This document shows, one piece after another, positions 1-8,932 of a DNA stretch of 64,000 nt; positions within the stretch are counted from its first letter, which is position 1, and every line of letters begins with the position of its first letter. Source of the DNA: Alteromonas sp. C1M14 (GTDB lineage Bacteria > Pseudomonadota > Gammaproteobacteria > Enterobacterales > Alteromonadaceae); contig NZ_JAHKQF010000008.1 of NCBI RefSeq assembly GCF_018860965.1, positions 186,001 to 250,000 of the forward strand, in the 5' to 3' direction. The translations under genes were made by a program, and so were the position numbers. The notes beneath the pieces are model-generated. The model worked only from the letters and a program-made list of their open reading frames with translations, had not been told where the DNA came from and ran no database searches.

Positions 1-1
1 A

Positions 2-541
2 CGACCCGGACCGGATGATTTTATTCAGGTTAACAAACAAGTGAATCAGCGTATGATTCAACAAGCGATGGCGTGGTTAAACCCCCAACCGGAAGAGAAA
101 ATCGCAGATTGGTTTAGCGGACTAGGCAATTTCTCTTTATCTTTAGCCCAACGAGGGGCAGAGGTCTTTGCCGCTGAGGGCGTGGCACAAATGGTGCATC
201 GCGCTAATGAGAATGCGCTATTGCAGAGCATTGACGGGATCCACTGGTCGCATCTTGATTTGAGTTGTGCCGATACAAGCGAAGATGCCTTACAGGAAGG
301 GTTCCACAAGATTCTCCTGGATCCGTCACGAGACGGTGCTCAGGTGGTATGTGAAGCGTTAGCAAGACACAGAGTTGACACAATTTTGTATGTTTCTTGC
401 AACCCCAGTACGCTCACTCGAGACGCCCGTTGCCTGCTGGCGTCAGGTTATAGCATTGAAAAGGTCGGTTTAGTGGAAATGTTTCCTCAAACTCGCCACC
501 TTGAAGTCATGATGCTATTCACGGACAAAAACAACGCATAA
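2..541 (+). CDS. rlmD: 23S rRNA (uracil-5-)-methyltransferase RlmD, C-terminal part
   Basis: This is the C-terminal 179 codons of a gene that begins left of the window. RlmD (RumA) uses SAM to make m5U at position 1939 of 23S rRNA. The reading frame is open to the first base and carries the DFIQVN segment, SAM motif I (DWFSGLGNFSL), the LLDPSRDG motif (usually DPPR, here PSR) and the YVSCNPSTLTRD motif with the catalytic cysteine. The N-terminal TRAM and iron-sulfur regions are not visible. It lies 15 bp before relA on the same strand, the rumA-relA-mazG order known from enterobacteria and Alteromonadales. Confidence 0.95.
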   Translation, partial: RPGPDDFIQVNKQVNQRMIQQAMAWLNPQPEEKIADWFSGLGNFSLSLAQRGAEVFAAEGVAQMVHRANENALLQSIDGIHWSHLDLSCADTSEDALQEGFHKILLDPSRDGAQVVCEALARHRVDTILYVSCNPSTLTRDARCLLASGYSIEKVGLVEMFPQTRHLEVMMLFTDKNNA

Positions 542-556
542 GCGAGTTGATGTTTT

Positions 557-2743
557 ATGGTATCAACACGAAAAGTACATGAGGCACAAAGGCCTCCCTT
601 TGATGTTTGGTTAGACAGCTTGTCTATCAGCGATACGTCGAAAGACAAACTAAAAGCCGTTTCACATATGCCCGAACGTTTGTTGGTCGGACAGGAAATG
701 GTAGAAATCTTGCACCAACTCAATATGGATGATGCCACGCTGCAGGCAGCATTGGTGTATCCGTATTGTGAAAAACACGCCCTGGGTGAAACGGAAATTG
801 TTGCTGAGTTTGGCCAGGAAATTAATGATTTAATAAATGGTGTCCGTCGCATGGATGCCATTAAAACCCTGCACAGTCGTCGCCTTGGTGACGCCGTGTT
901 AGCCACGGCCGACGAACAGCATATTGATAGTATTAGACGCATGCTGTTGGCCATGGTGGAAGATGTGCGGGCGGTAGTCATAAAGATGGCTGAACGTATT
1001 TGTGAACTTCAACAGGTGAAAAAAGCCGATGAAGAAACCCGAGTGCTGGTGGCCCGTGAGTGCGCTACGATATACGCACCGTTAGCCAACCGTCTGGGCA
1101 TTGGGCAGTTAAAGTGGGAATTGGAGGATCTGGCTTTTCGCTATTTGCATCCAAAAACCTACAAACAAATTGCCAAGCAACTGGATGGAAAGCGTAAAGA
1201 GCGGGCTGAATACATCGATAATGTGGTGGAAGACCTACAGGGGTTGATGGACAACGAGCACATCAAAGCCGACGTGTATGGGCGTCCTAAACATATCTAC
1301 AGCATATGGAAAAAGATGCAGAAAAAGCATCTCACTTTCGAACAGCTTTTCGATATTCGTGCAGTGAGAATTATTGCTGAACGGTTACAAGACTGCTATG
1401 CCGCGTTAGGCACCGTGCATGCTAATTACAAACATATTCCCAAAGAGTTTGACGATTATATTGCTACCCCAAAACCCAACGGCTACCAATCGATTCACAC
1501 GGTGATTGTCGGGCCAAACGGTAAGCCGGTGGAAATTCAAATTCGCACACAACAAATGCATCAGGATGCTGAGCTAGGGGTGGCGGCACATTGGAAATAC
1601 AAAGAAGGATCAACGGGTAAAACTTCCGGTTATGATGAGCGTATTAACTGGTTGCGCCGTATCTTGCAGTGGCAAGAAGAAGTTGCCGAAAGTGGCGATT
1701 TAGTAGAAGAACTGCGTAGTCAGGTGTTCGATGACAGGGTGTATGTTTTTACCCCCAAAGGCGATGTTGTGGATTTACCACAAGGCTCTACGCCGCTGGA
1801 TTTTGCGTATTATATTCATAGTAACGTGGGTCATCGCTGTATTGGCGCGAAAGTTAACGGCCGTATTGTGCCATTTACTTACCAATTGCAAAGTGGCGAT
1901 CAAGTCGAAATCCATACCGGCAAAGAATTAAATCCTTCCCGAGACTGGATGCATCCAGGGCTAGGTTACGTGCATTCATCCCGAGCACGAGCCACGATTC
2001 ACTCGTACTTTAAAAAGCAAGATAAAGAAAATAACCAACAAGCGGGAAAAGAGCTTTTAGAGCGAGAGTTACAACGGGCCCATCTGCCGGTAAAAGTGCC
2101 GCCGGAAGCTTGTGAAAAATATAACCTGCAAAGTAACGACGATCTATATGCGGCAGTCGGGGTGGGCGACATCCGTGTGATGACGGTGGTCAATCATATT
2201 CAGCAGTTGTTATCACCAGAGCCATTACCGGAACAAGATGAAATAAGTCCGAAGGTAAAAACCCGCCGCAAAGCCGGCGCTAACGGCAAGGCGGATTCCG
2301 TGGTGATTGAAGGGGTTGGGCACCTGATGAGTCAGTTGGCCAATTGCTGCAAACCGGTCCCAGGGGATGCCATTATGGGTTACATTACCCAAGGACGTGG
2401 GGTGAGCGTACACAAAGAAAACTGCGATCAACTACAACATTTATTGTCGCAACACCCAGAACGTCAAATTGAGGTGTCTTGGTCAAATGATCTAAGAGTA
2501 GGGTTTGAGGCGGCCATTGATATATTTTGTAGTGATAGAACGGGTATTTTACGTGATATCACCACCGTGTTGGCAAATGAAAGTGTCGCCTTGCTTGGGG
2601 TTAATAGTTTAAGTGATAAAACCCGGCAAACTGCCATGATCACGATTTCCGTAGAGGTGCCTGATAAACAAGTTTTATCCAAGGTCATGTCTCGCTTGCT
2701 GCAATTAAAAGGTGTGGTGGATGTCAAACGAAAGACCGGTTGA
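557..2743 (+). CDS. relA: GTP pyrophosphokinase RelA ((p)ppGpp synthetase I)
   Basis: The 728-residue protein makes (p)ppGpp from ATP and GTP/GDP on stalled ribosomes carrying uncharged tRNA. The N-terminal pseudo-hydrolase region has lost the HD metal motif (YPYC at residues 68-71 where bifunctional SpoT/Rel enzymes have HD), so it should only synthesise. The synthetase domain is clear (YGRPKHIYSIWKKM, PKPNGYQSIHT, EIQIRT, AAHWKYK). A TGS domain starts near residue 395 (VYVFTPKGDVVDLP) and an ACT domain lies in the last ~75 residues. Length matches the family (E. coli 744). The end overlaps the mazG start by 23 bp. Confidence 0.97.
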   Translation: MVSTRKVHEAQRPPFDVWLDSLSISDTSKDKLKAVSHMPERLLVGQEMVEILHQLNMDDATLQAALVYPYCEKHALGETEIVAEFGQEINDLINGVRRMDAIKTLHSRRLGDAVLATADEQHIDSIRRMLLAMVEDVRAVVIKMAERICELQQVKKADEETRVLVARECATIYAPLANRLGIGQLKWELEDLAFRYLHPKTYKQIAKQLDGKRKERAEYIDNVVEDLQGLMDNEHIKADVYGRPKHIYSIWKKMQKKHLTFEQLFDIRAVRIIAERLQDCYAALGTVHANYKHIPKEFDDYIATPKPNGYQSIHTVIVGPNGKPVEIQIRTQQMHQDAELGVAAHWKYKEGSTGKTSGYDERINWLRRILQWQEEVAESGDLVEELRSQVFDDRVYVFTPKGDVVDLPQGSTPLDFAYYIHSNVGHRCIGAKVNGRIVPFTYQLQSGDQVEIHTGKELNPSRDWMHPGLGYVHSSRARATIHSYFKKQDKENNQQAGKELLERELQRAHLPVKVPPEACEKYNLQSNDDLYAAVGVGDIRVMTVVNHIQQLLSPEPLPEQDEISPKVKTRRKAGANGKADSVVIEGVGHLMSQLANCCKPVPGDAIMGYITQGRGVSVHKENCDQLQHLLSQHPERQIEVSWSNDLRVGFEAAIDIFCSDRTGILRDITTVLANESVALLGVNSLSDKTRQTAMITISVEVPDKQVLSKVMSRLLQLKGVVDVKRKTG

Positions 2744-3533
2744 AGCCACCGAACCCATGGCCCGTTTACTCAGCATTATGTCGCGGTTGCGGGATCCTGA
2801 ACAAGGTTGCCCATGGGATGTGGCTCAAACCATGTCAACCCTTACTCGCTATACCATTGAAGAAACCTACGAAGTGGTGGATGCCATTGCCAGTGGGCAA
2901 CCAGAGGCAATTTGTGATGAGTTGGGCGATCTGCTTTTTCAAATTGTGTTTTATGCGCAAATTGGCCAAGAGGAAGGCGCCTTTTGTTTTGACGATGTGG
3001 TAAACGGTATCAGTCAAAAGCTTATTCGACGACATCCGCATATTTTTGCCGGAAAATCCGTACCCAAAGAAAAGCTTGCCGCACAATGGGATGCCATTAA
3101 ACAAGCCGAGCGGGCCGAGGGGAATCAACCCCAAGGGTTGTTAGACACGGTTCCTAATAACTTACCTGCGTTGATGTATGCTCAAAAGTTGCAAAAACAG
3201 TGTGCAAAAGTAGGGTTTGATTGGGCCGACACCGCCCCTGTACTTGCCAAAGTGCAAGAAGAGGTAGATGAAATTGCCGAGGAACTCGGCGCGTGTGATA
3301 TTTCTGCTAAAAGGGTAGAAGAAGAAATTGGTGATGCTTTATTCGCGATGGTGAATCTTGCTCGCCACTGTAATGTTGACGCTGATACCGCCCTGCGCAG
3401 CGCCAGTAGAAAATTTGCCGCGCGATTCAATCAGGTAGAATTATTGGCAAAGCAAGCTGGCAATAGGGTTGAAGAATTGAACCTAGACCGGCTTGAAGCC
3501 TTGTGGCAACAAGTAAAACGCAACGAAAATTAA
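2721..3533 (+). CDS. mazG: Nucleoside triphosphate pyrophosphohydrolase MazG
   Basis: MazG hydrolyses (d)NTPs to the monophosphate and pyrophosphate. Two tandem all-alpha MazG domains are visible: an N-terminal one with EETYEVVDAI and CDELGDLLFQIVF, and a C-terminal one with EEVDEIAEEL and EEEIGDALFAMVNLARH, giving the EExxE and ExxD metal ligands. I chose ATG 2721 over the in-frame GTG 2712 because an AAGGTG ribosome site lies about 7 bp before the ATG; the product is then 270 residues (E. coli 263). The start lies inside the end of relA, suggesting translational coupling. The stop codon overlaps the convergent gene at 3530 by 4 bp. Confidence 0.95.
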   Translation: MSNERPVEATEPMARLLSIMSRLRDPEQGCPWDVAQTMSTLTRYTIEETYEVVDAIASGQPEAICDELGDLLFQIVFYAQIGQEEGAFCFDDVVNGISQKLIRRHPHIFAGKSVPKEKLAAQWDAIKQAERAEGNQPQGLLDTVPNNLPALMYAQKLQKQCAKVGFDWADTAPVLAKVQEEVDEIAEELGACDISAKRVEEEIGDALFAMVNLARHCNVDADTALRSASRKFAARFNQVELLAKQAGNRVEELNLDRLEALWQQVKRNEN

Positions 3534-4426
3534 AACCAGGATTCGTTGCGCGCATAGAATTCTTGTAAAAAGGCTTGGGGCGACGCTTCCCAGTTACTAT
3601 TGTCCCAGGTATAGGGAAGGACGCTGGAAGACAAGTGATGTACTACCCGATGATCCTTGTTCACCATCATTTTGGCTTTTCTGTGTTCAGGATAGTGATT
3701 GAATAATTTTGCTAGCTCTCCATTTTTCAATAGTATTGTTAATCCCTCATAAAGCCGTGCTTGTAGTTCAGGGCGTTGGGGGGAAACAAAAAGATATTCG
3801 TAACTTGGGTAAACCAAAAGGTGATTTTTCTCAATACGTAGTTTTTCACTGAGGTGGTAATTGAGATCCCGCTGCACCTCTATCACATTTCGTGGAAAAT
3901 AATCCGCCATCCCTTCCTCTAAACTTCGATACATGCCGGTATACCAATCAGACCATGTGGCGGAGTGCACAGTAAAATGATGATCTTTTAAAATCTGTGT
4001 ATCCGGCCAATCCGCCCCTTGTACGCAGGCCATACGCTTTATATTGTCCAATGTTTGATTAGGGGGAAAGTGAGCTTGCATGGCTTGGTTGATAACAAAA
4101 ATGCGGTGTCCACCTAAGCCTTGGAGCAAGGGAAATCTTACCGGCAGTAAGGTATTTTCTAATTTCTCGGTGGTGACACTCCACATTAAATCGGCTTTAC
4201 CGTCGAGTAGTGTGACTATTTGACGGCTTTGGGACATGGGGAATGGATGGGACTTAAGAGAGACTTTATCGTATTTTTTGGCTGTAACATCAAGGGCCGC
4301 CTGCATAACATCAAATTGATACTTACCGTACTGAGTACCCGTAAATGACTGGGTGTAGGTATAGGTTGTTGATTGGCAAACCGCTGATATAAGTATGCAT
4401 GCCATCAAGATAATGAATCTCCACAT
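3530..4426 (-). CDS. Periplasmic solute-binding protein, SBP_bac_3-like
   Basis: A 298-residue protein with a signal peptide (hydrophobic residues 4-16, cleavage near residue 18-20) and the overall pattern of family 3 extracellular solute-binding proteins. It has a YGKYQFDVMQAAL helix near the start and a DGKADLMWS segment typical of the first lobe. There is no permease or ATPase gene nearby, so this is an orphan binding-protein-like gene of the kind common in Alteromonadales. The ligand cannot be inferred. Its stop overlaps that of convergent mazG. Confidence 0.75.
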   Translation of the reverse strand: MWRFIILMACILISAVCQSTTYTYTQSFTGTQYGKYQFDVMQAALDVTAKKYDKVSLKSHPFPMSQSRQIVTLLDGKADLMWSVTTEKLENTLLPVRFPLLQGLGGHRIFVINQAMQAHFPPNQTLDNIKRMACVQGADWPDTQILKDHHFTVHSATWSDWYTGMYRSLEEGMADYFPRNVIEVQRDLNYHLSEKLRIEKNHLLVYPSYEYLFVSPQRPELQARLYEGLTILLKNGELAKLFNHYPEHRKAKMMVNKDHRVVHHLSSSVLPYTWDNSNWEASPQAFLQEFYARNESWF

Positions 4427-4601
4427 TAACTTTTATATCCCTTGAAGTTGAAACATATACCACGCGAATAAGAGGTGAAGCCGTGCCAAATAAACAGGCT
4501 GCGGGTATTTCCAAGGTAGTCGATTTTCATACAATTGCCAGTTAACAGAATAATATTGCGCTATTTTTCTTGTTAGGGGTTCGCTTTTTATGCAAATCCT
4601 G

Positions 4602-4607
4602 TATAAT
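4602..4607 (+). promoter_or_regulatory. Candidate -10 box of the rplM-rpsI promoter
   Basis: A perfect TATAAT lies about 138 bp before the rplM start. The best -35 candidate at 16 bp spacing (TTCGCT, 4580-4585) is poor. The GC-rich stretch just downstream (CGCGCCC) is like the discriminators of stringently controlled ribosomal promoters. This is an assignment by eye. Confidence 0.5.
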
Positions 4608-4628
4608 TCGCGCCCTGCCCAGTTACAC

Positions 4629-4646
4629 CCACCTTTGGGAAGGTGG
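4629..4646 (+). promoter_or_regulatory. Hairpin in the rplM mRNA leader
   Basis: CCACCTT and AAGGTGG form a perfect 7-bp stem around a TGGG loop, near the 5' end of the predicted leader. In E. coli, L13 represses its own operon through the leader. A similar role here is an inference. Confidence 0.4.
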
Positions 4647-4744
4647 AAGAATCAATGGGCTCGAAGGGGTCCGGTCATTGATTTTCATGAGATTTCCGGG
4701 TGTTCCGGTAATCTGTAACGAAGAAATTTTTCGGGTGATTTTAA

Positions 4745-5173
4745 ATGAAAACTTTTGTTGCTAAGCCAGAAACGGTACAACGTGACTGGTATGTGGTAGA
4801 TGCCACAGACAAAACTCTAGGTCGTTTAGCGACTGAAATTGCGCGTCGTCTGCGCGGTAAGCATAAAGCTGAATACACGCCTCACGTTGATACTGGCGAT
4901 TACATCGTTGTTATCAATGCTGATAAAGTAACCGTGACGGGTAACAAAGCGCAAGGTAAAATGTACTACTCGCATACTGGCTACCCTGGTGGTCTGAAAG
5001 AAACTAATTTTGAAAAGCTGCTTGCTCACAAACCAGAAATGGTTATCGAAAAAGCGGTTAAAGGAATGCTGCCAAAAGGTCCTCTGGGCCGTGCAATGTT
5101 CCGCAAAATGAAAGTTTACGCTGGTGCTGAACATAAGCATGCAGCACAGCAGCCACAAGTTTTGGACATCTAA
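4745..5173 (+). CDS. rplM: 50S ribosomal protein L13
   Basis: The 142-residue protein is exactly the family length. It binds early to 23S rRNA during large-subunit assembly. The N-terminus ([17 protein letters not shown]), the LGRLATEIA segment, the [10 protein letters not shown] motif and the MLPKGPLGR motif are diagnostic. It is the first gene of a two-gene operon, 12 bp before rpsI. Confidence 0.98.
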   Translation: MKTFVAKPETVQRDWYVVDATDKTLGRLATEIARRLRGKHKAEYTPHVDTGDYIVVINADKVTVTGNKAQGKMYYSHTGYPGGLKETNFEKLLAHKPEMVIEKAVKGMLPKGPLGRAMFRKMKVYAGAEHKHAAQQPQVLDI

Positions 5174-5185
5174 GGAGCGTTTGAC

Positions 5186-5578
5186 ATGGCAGATACTCAA
5201 TACTACGGCACAGGCCGCCGCAAAAGTTCTACTGCTCGTGTGTTCCTGCGTCCTGGTACAGGTAACATCGTAGTAAACCAACGTGCTCTTGATGAGTACT
5301 TTGGCCGCGAAACCGAGTGCATGGTTGTTCGTCAGCCACTTGAGTTAGTAGAAATGACTGAAAAGTTTGACCTTTACATCACTGTTAAAGGTGGTGGTTC
5401 TAACGGTCAAGCTGGCGCAATCCGTCACGGTATTACTCGTGCACTGATGGATTACGATGAAGCATTGCGTCCTTCACTGCGTAAAGCAGGCTTTGTTACA
5501 CGTGACGCTCGTCGCGTTGAACGTAAGAAAGTTGGTCTGCATAAAGCACGTAAGAAGCCACAGTTCTCAAAACGTTAA
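5186..5578 (+). CDS. rpsI: 30S ribosomal protein S9
   Basis: The 130-residue protein is full length and ends in the conserved basic tail (RKKPQFSKR) whose last Arg contacts the P-site tRNA. The [12 protein letters not shown] start and the [15 protein letters not shown] motif are diagnostic. An AAGGAG ribosome site lies before the ATG. The gene is followed at once by an intrinsic terminator. Confidence 0.98.
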   Translation: MADTQYYGTGRRKSSTARVFLRPGTGNIVVNQRALDEYFGRETECMVVRQPLELVEMTEKFDLYITVKGGGSNGQAGAIRHGITRALMDYDEALRPSLRKAGFVTRDARRVERKKVGLHKARKKPQFSKR

Positions 5579-5594
5579 TACGTTTATTGGAATT

Positions 5595-5625
5595 AAAAAA
5601 ACCCGGTCATGTACCGGGTTTTTTA
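5595..5625 (+). terminator. Intrinsic terminator of rplM-rpsI
   Basis: A perfect stem ACCCGGT/ACCGGGT with a 5-nt loop is flanked by an A run and a T run, so it may act in both directions. It lies between rpsI and the convergent amidohydrolase gene. Confidence 0.9.
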
Positions 5626-5643
5626 TTGCCCAAACTACCGTGT

Positions 5644-7083
5644 TTAATCACGGTAGTTTAGTGCAGGTTGGCGTTCGCCAACGAGGGGTTGATAATCGAT
5701 CCCGGCTCTACGTTGATTAAATTCGGCGTTGGCTTTTTTAATTTTTTCAGGTTGCTGATACAACTTTATGGCCGTTAATGCCAAGGTACTCGCGGCCAAG
5801 GTCATGCCTTTTTTGCCAATGGTAGTGCCACCAGCCGCTACGGCTTGCCAGCTATGGGGCGGTGTACCGGGCACCCAGGTTGCCGTTCTTATTCCCGCGG
5901 TGGGAACTTGCCAACTCACGTCACCCACATCCGTTGATGCTGACCACACTGGGATAACTTCAGAAAAAGGTTCGATATCTTTCTGTGTTCCTACCATCTG
6001 GGTGGCTTTGTTTCCTAACGTCGGCGCAATGTCTTTAGCAAAGGTTTGCTCTGAGGAGCTATATTCAATACCACCGATGGCGTGCATACTGCTGTCCATC
6101 TGCGCTGCGAGAGTGAGATTGGGTAGTAGATTCCACGTTCCACCTAACACTTCGTAATCCACTCTGGTTTCAGTGCCCATGGCAGCAGCATCGGCAATGG
6201 TTGTTAGGCGATCCCATAACGACAGCACGACATCAGGCTCTGGTGAACGAACGTAATAATAAACTTCAGCAAAATCAGGAACAATATTCGGGGCCGCACC
6301 GCCATTAGTGATAACGTAATGGATACGGGTGCCATCTGGAACATGTTCACGCATCAGGTTTACCATCATGTTCATGGCTTCAACAGCATCTAAAGCAGAG
6401 CGCCCTCGTTCAGGGGCAGCAGCTGCGTGAGCGGCGACACCATAGAAACGAAATTTGGCGCTTTTGTTGGCCAATGATGACGAAGCACGGGCAGAATTTC
6501 TATCTCCAGGATGCCAATGTAGTGCGATGTCCACATCATCAAATAATCCTTCCCTTGCCATATAGACTTTGCCCGAACCGCCTTCCTCGGCAGGCGTGCC
6601 GTACACCCGGATTTGTCCCGGTAGTCCGCTTTGCTCTAAGTAGTCTTTAATGATCAATGCAGCGCCAATGGCACCGCCAGCAAACAGGTGATGGCCACAA
6701 GCGTGGCCGTTTTCCATTCCGGGTTGCTTTTGCTTAGTGGCAGAAGGCTGTTGAGACAAGCCCGGTAAAGCATCCATTTCAGCAAGTAATGCTATAACGG
6801 GGCCCTCATTGCCAAAACTGGCTTCAAAAGCGGTAGGTATGCCTGCGACACCGGGGGTAACAGTAAAGCCGTGATTCGACAGTACGTCTTGCATTAAAGC
6901 CGTGCTGCGGGTTTCTTTGTAGCCAAGTTCGGCCCACTGCCATAAAGAGTCGGCTATGGTGTCTGCCTCAGATTGATAAGAAGCCATTTTATTGCGCACA
7001 AATGCGGTGTCTGGATCTGCGTGTTCCTTGGCGATAGTGAATAACGGAATCACTAGTAATAATAATGTGATACCTGCTTTCAT
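5644..7083 (-). CDS. Secreted M20 family amidohydrolase (AbgB/HipO-like)
   Basis: The 479-residue protein is a zinc-dependent amidohydrolase of the M20D type (aminoacylase, p-aminobenzoyl-glutamate or carboxypeptidase-like activity). Visible are a signal peptide (residues 1-18, ending TIAKE), the metal motif GHACGHH, the general-base motif PAEEGGSGK, and further His residues in the ALHWHPG and AAHAAAAPERG segments around the lid domain. The signal peptide points to a periplasmic enzyme. The start codon directly follows the stop of the upstream carboxypeptidase gene, so the two are translated as a pair. Together they suggest periplasmic trimming of peptides and N-acyl amino acids; the true substrate is unknown. 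Confidence 0.88.
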   Translation of the reverse strand: MKAGITLLLLVIPLFTIAKEHADPDTAFVRNKMASYQSEADTIADSLWQWAELGYKETRSTALMQDVLSNHGFTVTPGVAGIPTAFEASFGNEGPVIALLAEMDALPGLSQQPSATKQKQPGMENGHACGHHLFAGGAIGAALIIKDYLEQSGLPGQIRVYGTPAEEGGSGKVYMAREGLFDDVDIALHWHPGDRNSARASSSLANKSAKFRFYGVAAHAAAAPERGRSALDAVEAMNMMVNLMREHVPDGTRIHYVITNGGAAPNIVPDFAEVYYYVRSPEPDVVLSLWDRLTTIADAAAMGTETRVDYEVLGGTWNLLPNLTLAAQMDSSMHAIGGIEYSSSEQTFAKDIAPTLGNKATQMVGTQKDIEPFSEVIPVWSASTDVGDVSWQVPTAGIRTATWVPGTPPHSWQAVAAGGTTIGKKGMTLAASTLALTAIKLYQQPEKIKKANAEFNQRRAGIDYQPLVGERQPALNYRD

Positions 7084-8250
7084 TTATTCGGTTCCTTTTT
7101 GGGTCATAGTGTTAGGTAGGTAAGCCTCATCCGGTAAAGCGAGCATACTTTCCATTAAGGTTCTGGCTGCTTTATGAGCCACATAATCGATTTTGTGTCG
7201 AGGGGTGGTATCACCTACTTCATAGGTGACACCGTGAGAATGAAATTTATCGGCGATGTATTGTTTAAATACCCCGGAACCTGCTTTATTGCCAGGCTTA
7301 ATGGTTAAGTTAAATATGCGTTGGGTTTCAGACTTTAATTGGGCAAGCCAGTCGTTAACCAGTGTAGAGGGCGTAATATCGGCATCTTCGGGGATGGTGT
7401 AAAACACATCGTAAAAGGTAGAATGAAAATCTACCGCCATAGCAATGTTGCCTCCTTTACTTACAATCTCAGTAAGGTAGTTATCGACTAATCGGGTTTC
7501 TGGCTGAGTCAGATTATGCCAGTCTCTATTAAGGTCAATGTGACCATCACTATGACGCCAGTTACCTTTGGCCATCCCATCAACATTTAATGCAGGTATA
7601 AGCAGTAGGTTAAAGCGGGATAAGAAGGTTTTAGATAGTGAAGAATGACGTGTAAGTTCATCCACAAATGCAAGTAATGCGTATGCACCCGTTAGCTCCG
7701 GTGGGTGTTGTCTGCCCAGTATTGCTAGCCACTGTTTACTGTCGCTCTGATGCGTTAAGCCGTATATGGGGCGTTCACCTAGGCTCTTCCCCATGACATT
7801 CACTTTTGTCTTTAATCGTTTGGCGATGGTATTTAACCAGCGATGATACTCATCATTTAATAACGGTGCTTGGGCTGCTACATAAACCGGTTCGTTGTCT
7901 ACCGTCAAAGTGATTTGCATTGCATTACCTTTAGAGTCAAAAGGGATGGCAGTCCAGGTCTTTTTATCATGACTAATTTTAGGTAAATAGCGAGGTAGGA
8001 ACTCGCCAAAATCAAGGGATACGTTAATGGTACGGGGTTGTTCTGTTTGTGCACTAAAGTAAAACCAAGGGCTTGGATTAATGGGGGTATCTTCAGGTTT
8101 GAAATGCAAGATAAACTGATTTTCCTCACCAGATTCACAGCCCGCTAATCGTCCGGCTTCAAATTGATTGGAAAAGTGTACGCCGTTAACGGTACAGGCA
8201 AACAAATAAGCGGGGATATAACTAAGGATGAGAGTGACTAAACGAACCAT
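7084..8250 (-). CDS. Secreted M14 zinc carboxypeptidase
   Basis: The protein is about 388 residues from the chosen start. It has an N-terminal signal peptide, a beta-rich domain (~30-130) and then an M14 domain. The M14 motifs are GRQHPPE (HxxE zinc ligands), DLNRDW, DFHST (third zinc His) and TYEVGD (catalytic Glu). I chose ATG 8250 because it is preceded by TTAGGAG at 7-bp spacing; an upstream in-frame start at 8277 lacks a ribosome site. The layout resembles the Pseudomonas M14_6-like peptidases with an N-terminal accessory domain. Its stop codon abuts the ATG of the M20 gene (TAAATG). Confidence 0.85.
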   Translation of the reverse strand: MVRLVTLILSYIPAYLFACTVNGVHFSNQFEAGRLAGCESGEENQFILHFKPEDTPINPSPWFYFSAQTEQPRTINVSLDFGEFLPRYLPKISHDKKTWTAIPFDSKGNAMQITLTVDNEPVYVAAQAPLLNDEYHRWLNTIAKRLKTKVNVMGKSLGERPIYGLTHQSDSKQWLAILGRQHPPELTGAYALLAFVDELTRHSSLSKTFLSRFNLLLIPALNVDGMAKGNWRHSDGHIDLNRDWHNLTQPETRLVDNYLTEIVSKGGNIAMAVDFHSTFYDVFYTIPEDADITPSTLVNDWLAQLKSETQRIFNLTIKPGNKAGSGVFKQYIADKFHSHGVTYEVGDTTPRHKIDYVAHKAARTLMESMLALPDEAYLPNTMTQKGTE

Positions 8251-8738
8251 GTTAACTCCTAATAAAGGCACCAGCACATGGTGTTTCGCTGGTACTGAGA
8301 GGAAAAGATATAAACGAGAACAGCTAACCGAGTCAGTGATTTAAAAACTGAACTTACTTTAACAGCGGGGCGATAAAAGTCGATAGATACCAAGACCATG
8401 CTGTGATAATCCATCATACAGCATTCTTGTTGATGTGCTAAAAAACGGTAACAGTATTGAAATATTATGTGTATGAAATGTTCATGGCTTTTTTTGTCCC
8501 TTTGATGACAAAACATTAAAATAGCGGGGATAACACGATTATTTGTTATGCTTAGGCTATAGTTTCAAAACGAACGGAAAGTAGAAGTTGAATATCTTTG
8601 TTGCTGAAAGTTAAAGATAATTTAGTTATGGAATGGGGTAGCGGTCAACTGCCGGATGAACCATCTATAGACAATGTTATTTCATTACGTTTCGCACATA
8701 ATATGTTCATTGTCTTTGATTGAGCGCATGTTATCGGC

Positions 8739-8757
8739 GTTTTATCGACGATAAAAC
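8739..8757. repeat. 19-bp palindrome upstream of petA
   Basis: GTTTTATCG and CGATAAAAC form 9-bp arms around a single A. It overlaps no gene and ends 1 bp before the candidate -35 box of petABC, a position suited to an operator. The binding protein is unknown. Confidence 0.5.
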
Positions 8758-8758
8758 C

Positions 8759-8788
8759 TTGTAACAATAAGGGCTTTTCACTTATCAT
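8759..8788 (+). promoter_or_regulatory. Candidate petABC promoter
   Basis: TTGTAA (8759-8764) and TATCAT (8783-8788) are separated by 18 bp and lie about 145 bp before the petA start. Confidence 0.4.
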
Positions 8789-8932
8789 TCCCGATCGAAA
8801 TAACGATAACTATCGAGTCGCTCAGTGTCTTTGGCACTAGCAATGCAAACAAGACAGGCCAAAGCGGTACTTTTGTAATTAAAACGTTAATTGATTACAA
8901 CGGGCCCAAAATCCAAATTTGGAGAAATGTGG

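Larger units (their letters stand above)
4427..4744. other. Intergenic region with rplM promoter and leader
   Basis: This gap holds the upstream region of the leftward binding-protein gene and the promoter and untranslated leader of rplM-rpsI. A short open frame at 4570-4764 overlaps the rplM start, has no good ribosome site and is not accepted as a gene. Confidence 0.6.
8251..8932. other. 682-bp intergenic region before petABC
   Basis: The gap lies between the divergent carboxypeptidase and pet genes. It holds an almost perfect 19-bp palindrome (8739-8757) and a candidate promoter (8759-8788). Open frames here, such as one at 8259-8516 on the minus strand, show no ribosome site or recognisable protein. 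Confidence 0.5.

Noticed and set aside
557..2743. Possible bifunctional synthetase/hydrolase (SpoT/Rel type)
   Set aside because: The HD motif is replaced (YPYC), matching synthetase-only RelA.
4570..4764. 64-codon frame overlapping the rplM start
   Set aside because: It lies in the rplM promoter and leader, has no ribosome site and overlaps the rplM start in another frame.
8259..8516. 85-codon leftward frame upstream of the M14 gene
   Set aside because: It overlaps the region just before the carboxypeptidase start, has no ribosome site and an unlikely composition.
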